The notes under the pieces: model-generated | Seen by the model: only the letters and a program-made list of their open reading frames with translations | Databases searched by the model: none | What the model was told of the DNA's origin: nothing | Assembly: GCF_046630445.1 (NCBI RefSeq) | Contig: NC_092333.1 | Coordinates: 361,511,501 to 361,575,500 of the forward strand | Source: Rutidosis leptorrhynchoides | Lineage: Eukaryota > Streptophyta > Magnoliopsida > Asterales > Asteraceae | Direction: 5' to 3' | Length of the DNA: 64,000 bases | Program-made: the position numbers and the translations under genes | Shown here: piece after piece, positions 33,962-43,507 of the stretch | How the letters are laid out: every line of letters begins with the position of its first letter | Position numbering within the stretch: position 1 is the stretch's first letter

Positions 33962-35168
33962 AGTCCAAGATGCGTGCACCCACTACTATTTTTTCGGGGT
34001 GTTCTGGTGAATCAGCATGGCCTTTGGGGTGAATTGAACTTGAACTAGAATTGGTTGACGATGATGACTCAACCCGCACACGATCTGTCCCTGTTGAGTT
34101 CTGTGTGGGACACTCTTATTCATGTTACAACGCAATTCTAGGGCAAGTGCCTTTTCTGAAATTAGGCGCAGTACCCTCTAATGTTCACGACATGATCAAG
34201 TTTTCTACTAGGTAAGGTATTGCCACCATTCGGACAGAGTCTAGAAGAGTGCTATGCGCTTCGATAACACCACCTAAACCATTGCCTACAATTGATGAGC
34301 AGATACAAAGTAGCTCTATCCTTGTTAATTCAAAATATCCTGATAAACGAATTCAGGTTGGGGGCAATCTCTCAGATGAAATTAAGATTCAGCTGTGCGA
34401 CATACTGATAGCTAATATGGATATATTTGCATGGTGCGAGGATGATATGACTGGGGATCCACGTAATATCGTTGAACATAAGCTGAATGCAAATATGAAC
34501 CTAACTCCAGTGCGCCAGAAGAAGAGCCCAATGGCGTACGAAAGAAGCGAGTGGTTAAGGTTGGAGGTAGATAAGTTAGTTCATGCGAACATTCTTAGAG
34601 AGGTGCGGTATCAAACTTGGGTCGCAAATCCTGTTTTGCTTAAAAAATGATATGGCTCATGGCGCATGTGCGTCGATTTTAAGGACATTAATAAGGCATG
34701 TCCTAAAGACAACTATCCCTTGCCTGAGATCGACTGGAAAGTTTAATCTCTTTCTGGTTTCAGGTTCAAATATTTTTTGGATGCGTATAAAGGGTATCCC
34801 CAAATTCAGATGGCAGAGATGGATGAGGACAAAACTACATTCCACACCGATTAGGGTATTTATTGCTATACGAAAATGCCCTTCGGGTTGAAAATGTCGG
34901 GGCAACATACCAGAGGGTAGTGGATCTGGCGTTTAAGGATCAAATTGATAGAAATGTTGAGGCTTACGTAGATGATTTGGTCATCAAAAGCAATACAGAG
35001 GTACAACTACTAGCTAATATCCTAGAGACGTTCAGCTCTCTGAGAAAAATCAATATGAAGCTTAATCCTACAAAATGCAGTTTTGGGGAGGAAGAAGGCA
35101 AGTTCTTGGGGCATATAGTTACGCTGAGAGGAATCAAGGAAAATCCCAACAAAATTGAAGGTCTATAA
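33962..35168 (+). pseudogene. pol: Element C protease end and reverse transcriptase (Tat lineage)
   Basis: Continues the protease from 8572: RSVPVEFCVGHSYSCYNAIL and VHDMIKFSTR. The RT follows: MTGDPRNIVEHKLN, an EVDKLVHANILREVRYQTWV fingers motif, WRMCVDFKDINKACPKDNYP, FLDAYKGYPQIQMAE, KMPFGLK and the catalytic EAYVDDLVIKS at about 34960. In-frame stops (for example near 34062, 34215 and 34648) and a frameshift after MPFGLK show decay. RT motifs of this kind are typical of Tat-lineage elements. No intron-like insertion is needed to explain this part. Confidence 0.88.
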
Positions 35169-35471
35169 CGAATGAATTCCCCAGAATCAAGAAAAGAAGT
35201 TCAAAGTTTAATTGGTAAGTTGGTTGCGCTAAAGAGATTCCTGTCAAAAGCCGCGGAGCGGTCATTACCATTTTTCCAGACTCTCAAAAATTCATTGAAA
35301 AAGTCGAACTTCAGATGGAATGAAGAGGCTGAAAGAGCTTTTTTCGAGATGAAGTCACTCCTAAAGGAGCTGCATGCTTTGACTGCACCTATAGCGGGAG
35401 AGACGTTGATGCTGTATCTTGCGACTTCAAAGGAGGCTATCAGTTTCGTTCTCGTTGCAGATAGGGGGCAA

Positions 35472-35545
35472 GTATGTCTTATATTAGACTTGAAATAGGT
35501 ACTGAATGTAATGTTTAACGTGTATTTCCCACTATTTTGGCTCAG
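35472..35545 (+). other. Intron-like insertion 1 in element C pol (74 bp)
   Basis: GTATGT at the 5' end, CTCAG at the 3' end, AT-rich, stops in frame. Removing it joins GGG CAA to GTA CAT and restores GQ-VHIPVYFVNKAL of the RNase H. The length is not a multiple of three, so the frame needs its removal. Confidence 0.6.
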
Positions 35546-35686
35546 GTACATATACCTGTGTATTTTGTAAACAAAGCACTTAGCGGAAGCTAAGTTATCT
35601 ATCCACCTATTGAAAAACTCGTGTATGCGCTAGTACATACAGCTCGTCGGCTGCGCATGTATTTCCAGGTACACCCAATAAGACAG

Positions 35687-35793
35687 GTGTAAGTCGCTGC
35701 ACGTGCATCCCAATCTTTTATTTACACAATCTTATAAGTCACTAAATAAGGGGCTTAAATTAATTGTGATTTTCTGGTGAAATGTGATGACAG
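35687..35793 (+). other. Intron-like insertion 2 in element C pol (107 bp)
   Basis: Begins GTGTAAGT, ends GATGACAG. Removal joins ATA AGA CAG to GTG TTG TAC (IRQ-VLYKPDVSG). The length is not a multiple of three. The ends lie in a 9-base direct repeat GACAGGTGT (35682-35690, 35789-35797). Confidence 0.6.
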
Positions 35794-36480
35794 GTGTTGT
35801 ACAAGCCTGATGTTTCGGGTAGATTGGGTAAATGGGCCATTGAATTGGGAGAGCATGAAATCAATTACTCCCCGTTCACGGTAGTAAAAGGCCATACACT
35901 TGCAGATTACTTGGCTGAAATAACAGGAGAAGTATAGGCGCTCGCGAAAGCACTGCAATCGATTGTGACAAAAGTTAGGTCTGGGAATTGTATACAGATG
36001 GAGCTTGTGGACCCGAAGGCACTGGCGCTAGACTGGTCCTCATGAGTCCTGATGGACAGGAGCAAACTTATGCGCTCAAATTCATGTTTGCTGCGACCAA
36101 TAATGAGTCCGAATATGAAGCGTTGCTATCAAGGTTGTGCATAGCGCAACAACTTAGAATAAAGCACTTGGATGCATACGTGGACTCACAGTTGGTCGCT
36201 AACCAGGTCAATGGATCGTTTGGGGCACATGAAGCCTCTATGCAGCGATACATGGAGCTGTTGCATGAACTTGCAAATGAATTTGATGTTTTCAGGTTAA
36301 CGCAGGTACCTCGGTGACAAAATAAGAAAGCAGACGCGCTGAGAAAGTTGGTCGCCCTCACCTTCGATCATCTGCGCAAAAATGTGCTGGTTGAAGTGCT
36401 AACAGAAAAATCTATTAATGAGAAATCAACTGTTGCGCCCATCGAGGAGGAAAGCCCAAATTGAATGACACCATTAGTGA

Positions 36481-37767
36481 AATTCTTAACTGAGGGCGAA
36501 CTTCCGGCAGATGAAAAAAAGCGCGAAAGATTCGCATGAAAGCCCCATGTACGCGTTAATCGAAGGTGTTTTATATAGGAAATCTTATCTAGGGCCAAGC
36601 CTGTTGTTCATTAGACCTAATCAGGCTAAAGAGGTTCTTCGAAAAGTTCACGAGGGTTCTTGTGCTTTGCACTCAGGGTACAGAACAATCGCTACAAAGG
36701 TAATGCGCCTAGGGTATTACTGGCCCACCATTCATAGTGATGCAGCGAAAACTGTAAGGACGTGCCAATCATGTCAGTAGTATGCACTGATAAGTCGAGC
36801 ACTGCACCATCCTATGATACCAATAACGGCAGCATGGCCATTCAGTAAATGGGCCATCGACATTGTTGGTCCTATTACTGCGTGCTCAGGTACGCATGAA
36901 ATAATACACTTGTGTAATACCCTGCAATATACATGCTTTAAAAGTATTTACATTATCATTGCTTGATCAGGAGGAATAAAATTCTTGGTGGTGGCAATTG
37001 ATTATTTCACCAAATGGGTGGAGGCAAAGGCATTGGCAACAATTACTAGCAGGCGCATTCGTAACTTCTTTTGGAAAGACATTGTGTGCAGGTTTGGTAT
37101 CCCCAATAAAATTGTCAGCGACAATGTTACTCAATTTGAAGGCGAACCTTTCAGGAGCTGGTGTTAAGACCTGAATATCAAGCAGTCATTTACTTCGATC
37201 GCTCACCCACAGGCCAATGGCCAATGTGAAGTAACAAACTGATATATCGTAAGAGAAACAAAAGCGCGCCTGGGCTTGTATGGAAATGAGTGGGTTGATG
37301 AGCTCCCGAGTGTTTTGTGGGCACATCGAACTACTCATTAAAATAGCACAGGAGAAACACCGTTCAGCTTGGTTTATGGGACGGAAGCAGTAATCCCCCC
37401 TGAGTTAATGGTTCTAACGTAGCGCATACGAAGCTTCGATGAGTCAAGTAAGGCTTGCGCGCTAACCTAGACATGCTAGAATATCGCAGAGAAATAGCTG
37501 CCATACGCGAGGCTATCAACAAGCTATAAAATCTCTAAGTATTACGATAAGTGTGTTAAGACTATGTCATTCAGAATTGGGGATTATGTATGGCGCAACA
37601 ATGAGGAAAGTCGAGCAGAAAATACAGGGAAGCTGGGGACCAACTTGGAAGGCCCTTATGAAGTTATTGCCATAAGTGCAACGAGGTCCTATCTCCTGGC
37701 AGGAATAAATGGAGAACGAATACCTCGTACTTGGCATGTAACTAATTTGAAAAGATGTTACATATAA
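36481..37767 (+). pseudogene. pol: Element C integrase (Tat lineage)
   Basis: Integrase reading through several frames: RKSYLGPSLL, HEGSCALHSGYRTIATKVM and CQSCQ (zinc part); WAIDIVGPITACSG, interrupted by an intron-like insertion, then GIKFLVVAIDYFTKWVEAKA with the first catalytic D; IVSDN with the second D; AHPQANGQCEVTN with the E; and a GDYVWR...WHVTNLKRCYI C-terminus ending at TAA 37765. Unlike the chromoviruses it has no chromodomain tail, as expected for Tat. There are multiple stops (for example after SWC at 37165). Confidence 0.86.
36890..36970 (+). other. Intron-like insertion 3 in element C pol (81 bp)
   Basis: GTACGC at the start, TTGATCAG at the end, with an in-frame TGA inside. 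Removal joins TGC TCA G to GA GGA ATA and yields PITACSGGIKFLVVAIDY, continuous with the family pattern. Confidence 0.62.
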
Positions 37768-38849
37768 TTGTCAGGCTGCAATACCAGGGATTGATCACCC
37801 CACCTCTTAAGCACTTGCATTTTTTATTTTACTTAAAATGTTGCTTTATTTACTTGTAAGACAATTCGTATTTCTTTCATAGTTGCAATAAGTTGTCATT
37901 TGGATATGACTTGAGAATTTGATTTATTTATTATGAATAAATTTAATTTTTTGAATACAAGTGTTTGGTTACATTTCGACGCACAATATGATAGCAATTA
38001 CGTGCATCCTGCCTCCTTAAAGGATGATCTCTAGCTCCCGCATGGTATACGCCTGTTTGGTTACAAGGCTAGATTTTAGGGTGGGTAACAGGCATTGGTT
38101 TTCCTAGAACAACACACTCTCGCAGACTAGAAAACTGCAAGTCATGACTATAAACGACAAGCATTGGGATTGATTGCCCACTAACCTAAGTGTTGGTTCA
38201 CCTGGAAGACTCTGAATATTTTACTTAATAATGCAATGAAAAGCGTCGGTTATGTGCACAATAGTATGGCGTCGGTTAGTATTATTAAATTTGGTGTATA
38301 AATGAGTATACATTGGTTTGTATGCAAACTAAATTTTAAGTTTTAATGATACGCCTAGTGACGCGAACAACATAATAAGGAAAGATATTGAATTACTTTA
38401 CTTATTAAAACAAAAGATACAATGCATAGCATTGACTACATTGTACTATTACAAAAAAGTGCTTAAAGCACAAAAGTTAAACTGGCATGTAGGACATTAT
38501 GATTACAATGAAATTGAAATCTAAACTACGTGGCTTGTCTGGAACGATGCCCTACACTAATGGTAACAATCCTTCGAACCCTCCCCCGTAGTGATCTGGC
38601 GGATTGCCCCATGTAAACAGAAAAATAAAAACTAAACTAAGGGAGGGGCACACCCATGGTGTTAAAAGCTCCTCTTGAAGCAAGCTAATAATGAGTGCCC
38701 CCCCCCCCCAAGGGCAATGAGCGCAAGGGGACAAAAGCAAAGTATGCTTATGGTGCAACCAAGACCCCTAGGCTCCATACAAAAAATGTTAAAGGGTGCC
38801 ATACAAAGCACACCCTGCAACCCCCCACAGCAAGCACTAGCTCTCAAGC
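37768..38849. other. Element C 3' untranslated region after pol
   Basis: No gene seen. Contains a poly-C run of 12 at 38698-38709. In Tat-lineage elements a long non-coding or antisense-coding stretch between pol and the 3' LTR is common. Confidence 0.6.
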
Positions 38850-39370
38850 TTAAAACTTCATCGTCACAAGATCCTGCACTGAGATAGCAGGATCAAAAGC
38901 GGCATCCATAAGGGTTTGATTTGAAATGTTTTCTAGCACTTTGCTGGACTCGAGAACTCTTTCGTAAGCAACATCTTTGAGCTAATCAACGATAATTTTA
39001 GGAATAATAGCAGGAACTTCGATAGTTTTTGAGATTAAATCCCAAAACCGCAACCGTTCGAGCGCCTTGGTAGCCTTAAGAGCTTCTGTTTAAAACTCTA
39101 TTACAATAGAGGCATCAAGCGCATGGGTGAAAATGGTTGGAAGCGCTGCGCGTAGATCTCAATAAGTTCGTCGCATTACGTTGCGGTTCGCAGCAGCTTC
39201 GCTAACCTAGGTAGTGAGATCATTTTTCTCAAAAGTCAACAAATCAAGATTAGAGGTAGCAACAGCAAGCCCTCCCTCAGTACCTTGTTTTCCTCCTTGT
39301 AATCAACCTGCAAAGATAGCAACTCAACTTTTTCTTTCTTCAAAGACTCAACGGTGGCCTCAGCTCTTTC
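38850..39370 (-). pseudogene. Element C antisense ORF, C-terminal part
   Basis: Minus-strand reading gives long protein-like stretches broken by a few stops: NLDLLTFEKNDLTT, LPTIFTHALDASIVIEF, EALKATKALERLRFWDLISK, VPAIIPKIIVD, VAYERVLESSKVLENISNQT and MDAAFDPAISVQDLVTMKF before TAA at 38850-38852. The upstream part is heptad-like (KKEKVELLSLQV). Element D (TSD CTTTC) splits it from its N-terminal part at 54272-54560. Antisense ORFs between pol and the 3' LTR are known in Tat-lineage elements such as Grande. Its function is unknown. Confidence 0.6.
39366..39370. repeat. Target site duplication of element D, left copy (CTTTC)
   Basis: Precedes the LTR start TGTAACATCCCGCG; the partner copy is at 54272-54276. 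Confidence 0.9.
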
Positions 39371-41417
39371 TGTAACATCCCGCGTTTTCCGTTAAATTTA
39401 TTTTTAACACTGTCTTTTTTTTAATAATATCTTTCGTTATTTAAATTCGTAGTTTCCGTTAACTAACGTTCATAATATTTCCGCTATTTAGTTATAACAT
39501 CACTCGGTTACTCGAGCATTTTTAAAATATTCGTTTGGTTAATTCACATACCCGCTTTCAAAATTGAGGGACCGAAGTTGCCAAGTGTGCAAACTAGTTG
39601 ACTAGGTCAACTAGTCAACCAACTCTTTCCACCATTCATTTCCATCTATCTCCTACTTCCTTTTTCTCTCTAGTCACCAAGAACATCAACTTCAACCAAC
39701 TCACTAATTCATCATCTAAATCGGATTTAGCAAGCAAACATCAAAACAAATTACATATTTGGAATCCTCTCTTCATCCTCTTCGATTTGGTACCAATTTC
39801 ACTACTTTGGATAAGGTTTCTAAAAACTCTAGATTTCTCTAAATTCGTTTTATATACTTGAAATGGTGTTAGTTAGTGTCTATGGCTCAAGTCTAACAAG
39901 AATATATGTTTGGTTTGCTCGATTTGTTGTTTTGGAGTAACTAGCATGAACTTGAAATGGGTGTGCTTAATCTTTAATTTTGGATGAGTTAATGTTGTTT
40001 AAATGTTAAAGTTCATGTATTAAAAGTGTTGCTAGCATCATTAGCTTCATTTTGATGTGTAAGTTGATTTAGAAAAGCTTCATTTACAAAATGGTTGAAT
40101 TCATGATTTTGGTTAGGGTTTGATGAACTTTAAAACGGGATTTTGATGCATTGAATGCTTGTCAATGTTGTTAGTAAGTATTTAATTGTATTGTATGTTT
40201 CATTACCTTCAAAACGGCATATCATACATGTAAATTGGTTGCCCGAATCATGAAATACGTTTTACAAACTTGAAACTTTGATTATGAACGTTCATTGAAC
40301 ATTTGATGAGAATTTGATTATTTTAAATGCATGTTTTGATTGATGATATGTACTTAGTTGTGTTCCTTGTCAAATTAGCTTTCCAACGATATAAAATGCG
40401 TGTCGTAAGAGTTTACGGTTTGTGATTTATGTAAAAATGAAGTTTGATTTGAGACTTGGACAATTGAGACTGACCAGGTACCATCACCCGTTGATCGCCG
40501 CGGCGTGGCAATCCTGGGTCGCGGCGCGACCTAAGCGGTGTTCAGGTTCTGACCTACTTGTCAATTATATGAAAAATGTTTGGCATGCTATGGACCTCCG
40601 ATTCACATGAGACTTGTTCTAACATGCTTATATATGAATAAAAACCTCAGAAAAATAGTTCGAGACCCAACCCGAACGTGTTGAATTTTTCGTTGACTTT
40701 GACTTGACCGAGTTTGACTTTTAGTCAAACTTAACCAAACGTTTATGCAATCATTCTAACCTTCTTTTATACTTGATACTTGCATGAAACTTGACAATGT
40801 GATTCACATGCTATTTTAATCGAGTCGTAACGAGCCATAGGACTAATTGAACACATTTCATCCGACCTTGTGTCGTAACCAGTTAATTGATACAACTTAC
40901 TTGTTTAGGTCAAGGCTAAGCAACAATCATGAACACATTTACTTTGTGAAGTACATTTATACTCGTACACTCGACGTGAGATCATAGTACCATCTTTCAA
41001 ACAACTTTTATGCTTTAAACTATGGGATGAGAAACATATACGTATCATACTTTTATACTTTGAACACAAGTACAAGGAAACAAACATTCCACAGCGAGTT
41101 AGAACAAAAATCCTCAATTCGATTATCATTAGTTACACTTACAGGGTGTAAGCGAGAACTTATATTGTGTGGCCATACGGGTTTGACAAACCCTCATTAC
41201 GGACGGCTCGCTACCATCTACGGATGAAATATATTTTCGAGAAATAGTGTATGTTCTAACACTATTGTGATGGGGTTCTATGGAAGGAAACGTTAAGTCT
41301 TGATAATTGGGTGCTCGCGAACAAACTTTTAGAATGCAAACGATTTAAATAATCAACGTTATGGAAATACAAAATCTTGTGGTTCAAAACAACATTTACA
41401 AACACCTATGATTTCAC

Positions 41418-41432
41418 CAACGTTTTTCGTTG
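41418..41432 (+). promoter_or_regulatory. LTR hairpin CAACG-TTTTT-CGTTG (D, 5')
   Basis: Perfect hairpin in the TTCACCAAC...GTTGACA context, followed by TATGTTTCTCAGGTT. The copy in the 3' LTR is at 53826-53840. Confidence 0.55.
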
Positions 41433-41488
41433 ACAGTTTTCTATATGTTTCTCAGGTTTATACTTGGCTATTTGATACATGCTTCCGC

Positions 41489-41493
41489 GTACC
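41489..41493. repeat. Target site duplication of element E, left copy (GTACC)
   Basis: Right copy is GTACA at 49220-49224. The uninterrupted 3' LTR of D has GTACA, so the left copy carries a later substitution. Confidence 0.8.
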
Positions 41494-41947
41494 TGTAACA
41501 TCCCAACCCGTTAACCAACCAAATACGCGTATTTTTTTTTTTTTTTTGTATACTCAGTGTAGTGCGCGGCGCGCACCACCCTCTGTGCGCGGCGCGCACA
41601 GAGGCCTGGACAGTTCTGATCAACTTGTTCATTTCACGTGAAAAGATCTTCGACTTCCCGACACAATTAGACCAAACGGTTTTCACAACACATTATAATA
41701 AGTAAAACTAACACGTTTTGATAATAAACAAGTTTTACGACACCGGGCCCACATCGGCCCGTTTTACGAGTTAAGTACGAAGTACAATTTTTGACCCCAG
41801 TTTCTAACACAAAATAAAAGCCGAGCATGGCGATTGGGGATATGCTACCCAATCCTAATCCAAATCCAAAGCAAGTCCACTAATCCCCGCGCTCACCCGA
41901 GCCACCGTCTCCAAAGCAAATCTATAAAAAAGTAAACAACGAGAGGG

Positions 41948-41961
41948 TAAGCTAACGCTTA
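41948..41961 (-). promoter_or_regulatory. LTR hairpin TAAGC-GTTA-GCTTA (E, 3')
   Basis: On the minus strand CACTAAGCGTTAGCTTACC, followed by a T-rich tract ending TATAG. It is the E version of the hairpin in A, B and D. The copy in the 5' LTR is at 47656-47669. Confidence 0.5.
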
Positions 41962-42219
41962 GTGAAAGCAATAACTATACATATACATATATAATATACC
42001 TACTTGCATACACTTACACAAATACCTCATACACGCTAGCAAGTTACATAGCATACCTTCGCAAGTATAACTCTAAATTCTTCAGGACCACAAGCTAGCA
42101 CCACAAATCATATATATAACTCGAATAATATAAAATGTTACACTACAACACGTCACCATGGTTAACTGATTACACAAGGGAATGGTACTTTGAATTTCCC
42201 ACCGGTATTCATAACAACC

Positions 42220-42475
42220 GTTAGTGTACAACGAAATATATCACTAATCCCTAGGCCATTCGGACAACGAAATATCCGTTCAAAGCAATCGTTAGTGTAC
42301 AACGAAATATATAACTAACTCTTGGTCGGATTGGACAACGAAATATCCGTTCAAAGCAATCGTTAGTGTAGAACAAAATATATCACTAACTCTTGGTCGG
42401 ATTGGACAACGAAATATCCGTTCAAAGCAATCGTTAGTGTACAACAAAATATATCACTAACTTTGGTGGTATAGA
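42220..42475. repeat. 70-bp tandem repeats in E 3' LTR
   Basis: Three full units and one partial unit, each with the inverted repeat GTTAGTG...CACTAAC and AACGAAATATCCGTTC. The partner array is at 47928-48187. Confidence 0.9.
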
Positions 42476-43491
42476 CAACGCATACCCGGCCCATCCCCCG
42501 CCCTACAAATAGATACATTATATACGCACATGTATAATCATTCCACTCACCTTGTCGCCTTGATGAAATGCTACCGAATAATCCGCAACTCACCGATGAA
42601 ATGTACCTATTCCATCATCACAATTACAACAACACACTTAGAGTGGATTTACAAACCAACTCAATTCGACCCTTAGTGCAAATTCGACCAATTGCACTTA
42701 CAAACCCAAAACGCGCCCAAACTACCCAATAATCACTAACACAAGTGAAAATGGTCTTATTATGCCAATTGAACCCAATCTTTAGTGTTAAACACTTATC
42801 ATTCTCAAAATCAACCAAAACCCCAATTTTGACTCATTTCCAAAATTAGTCTTTCAAATACACAAAATGGGTTCTAACACTTCCATAATCACTAATCCTA
42901 GTGATTAAACCCAAATACAAGTCCTAATCATGGCCAATTTATTCACTAACCCAAAATCCACCAACAATAACCAATAACCCGATTACTAGCATCAATAAAC
43001 TCACTTTATGAGTTTAAATGGGTTTCCTAACAATTTTAAGTTCAAACTCTAACTCGAGTACCAAAATCAACCAATGAAATTCGGAGTTTGAACTTACTGA
43101 AACTACCACAACGTAGCCGTGAAGGAGATGAACAACTTTAAAACCCGAGCTTTGGTGAGAATCCAACTCCTTCTTCCCCAAATGAAGCTTTCTCTCTCTA
43201 AACTCTTCTCTCACTAGGGTTTGGAGATAAGAGTGATGAATGGATGTGAAATTGATCCACATTTGGATCCAAACCAGTTGATATGGCCACAGATCCTACC
43301 CCAAGTGAAATGACCAAAATGCCCATAATTAAACTCAAAAAACAGAAAAATAGAATCCTGTCGCTGGCAGTGTGCGCGGCGCGCTCACTTAGTGGTCTGA
43401 GCAGTTTCCTGAGCTTTTTAATTTACGCCATGCACTATACATTTATGTACGCCATTTGCACTCTATGTACCATGAATATTTGGGTGTTACA

Positions 43492-43507
43492 ACTCTCCCC
43501 CACTTAG
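43492..43507 (-). promoter_or_regulatory. Element E polypurine tract
   Basis: The minus strand reads CTAAGTGGGGGAGAGT directly before the 3' LTR start TGTAACACCC. Confidence 0.88.

Larger units (their letters stand above)
35172..36480 (+). pseudogene. pol: Element C RNase H and second (archaeal-type) RNase H
   Basis: First the classical RNase H: RKEVQSLIGKLVALKRFLSK, then a YLATSKEAISFVLVADRGQ stretch, VHIPVYFVNKALS, LVHTARRLRMYFQVHP and VLYKPDVSGRLGKWAIELGE. Then the second RNase H from about 35985: LYTDGACGPEGTGARLVLMS, TNNESEYEALLSRL and LDAYVDSQLVANQVNGSF, ending with KADALRKLVAL. A dual RNase H is a known trait of Tat-lineage elements. Two intron-like GT-AG insertions (35472-35545, 35687-35793) interrupt the protein exactly between codons. 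About seven expected residues (the VLTD-type motif) are missing just before the second one. Stops and a frameshift near 35980 are also present. Confidence 0.85.
39371..41493 (+). repeat. Element D 5' LTR, first part
   Basis: Starts TGTAACATCCCGCG. Interrupted by E after GCTTCCGCGTACC and resumes at 49225. It contains GC-rich near-palindromes (40496-40505, 40518-40530) in an otherwise AT-rich LTR, and the conserved hairpin (41418-41432). Apart from E it matches the 3' LTR over its length. Confidence 0.93.
41494..43491 (-). repeat. Element E 3' LTR
   Basis: 1998 bp, plus-strand ends TGTAACATCCCAACC and GGGTGTTACA. Contains GTGCGCGGCGCGCAC motifs (41562, 41585, 43372), the hairpin at 41948-41961 and about 3.7 tandem 70-bp units at 42220-42475. 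Confidence 0.93.

Noticed and set aside
38698..38709. Run of 12 C as a possible minus-strand PPT
   Set aside because: No LTR start next to it and the surrounding element C is on the plus strand.
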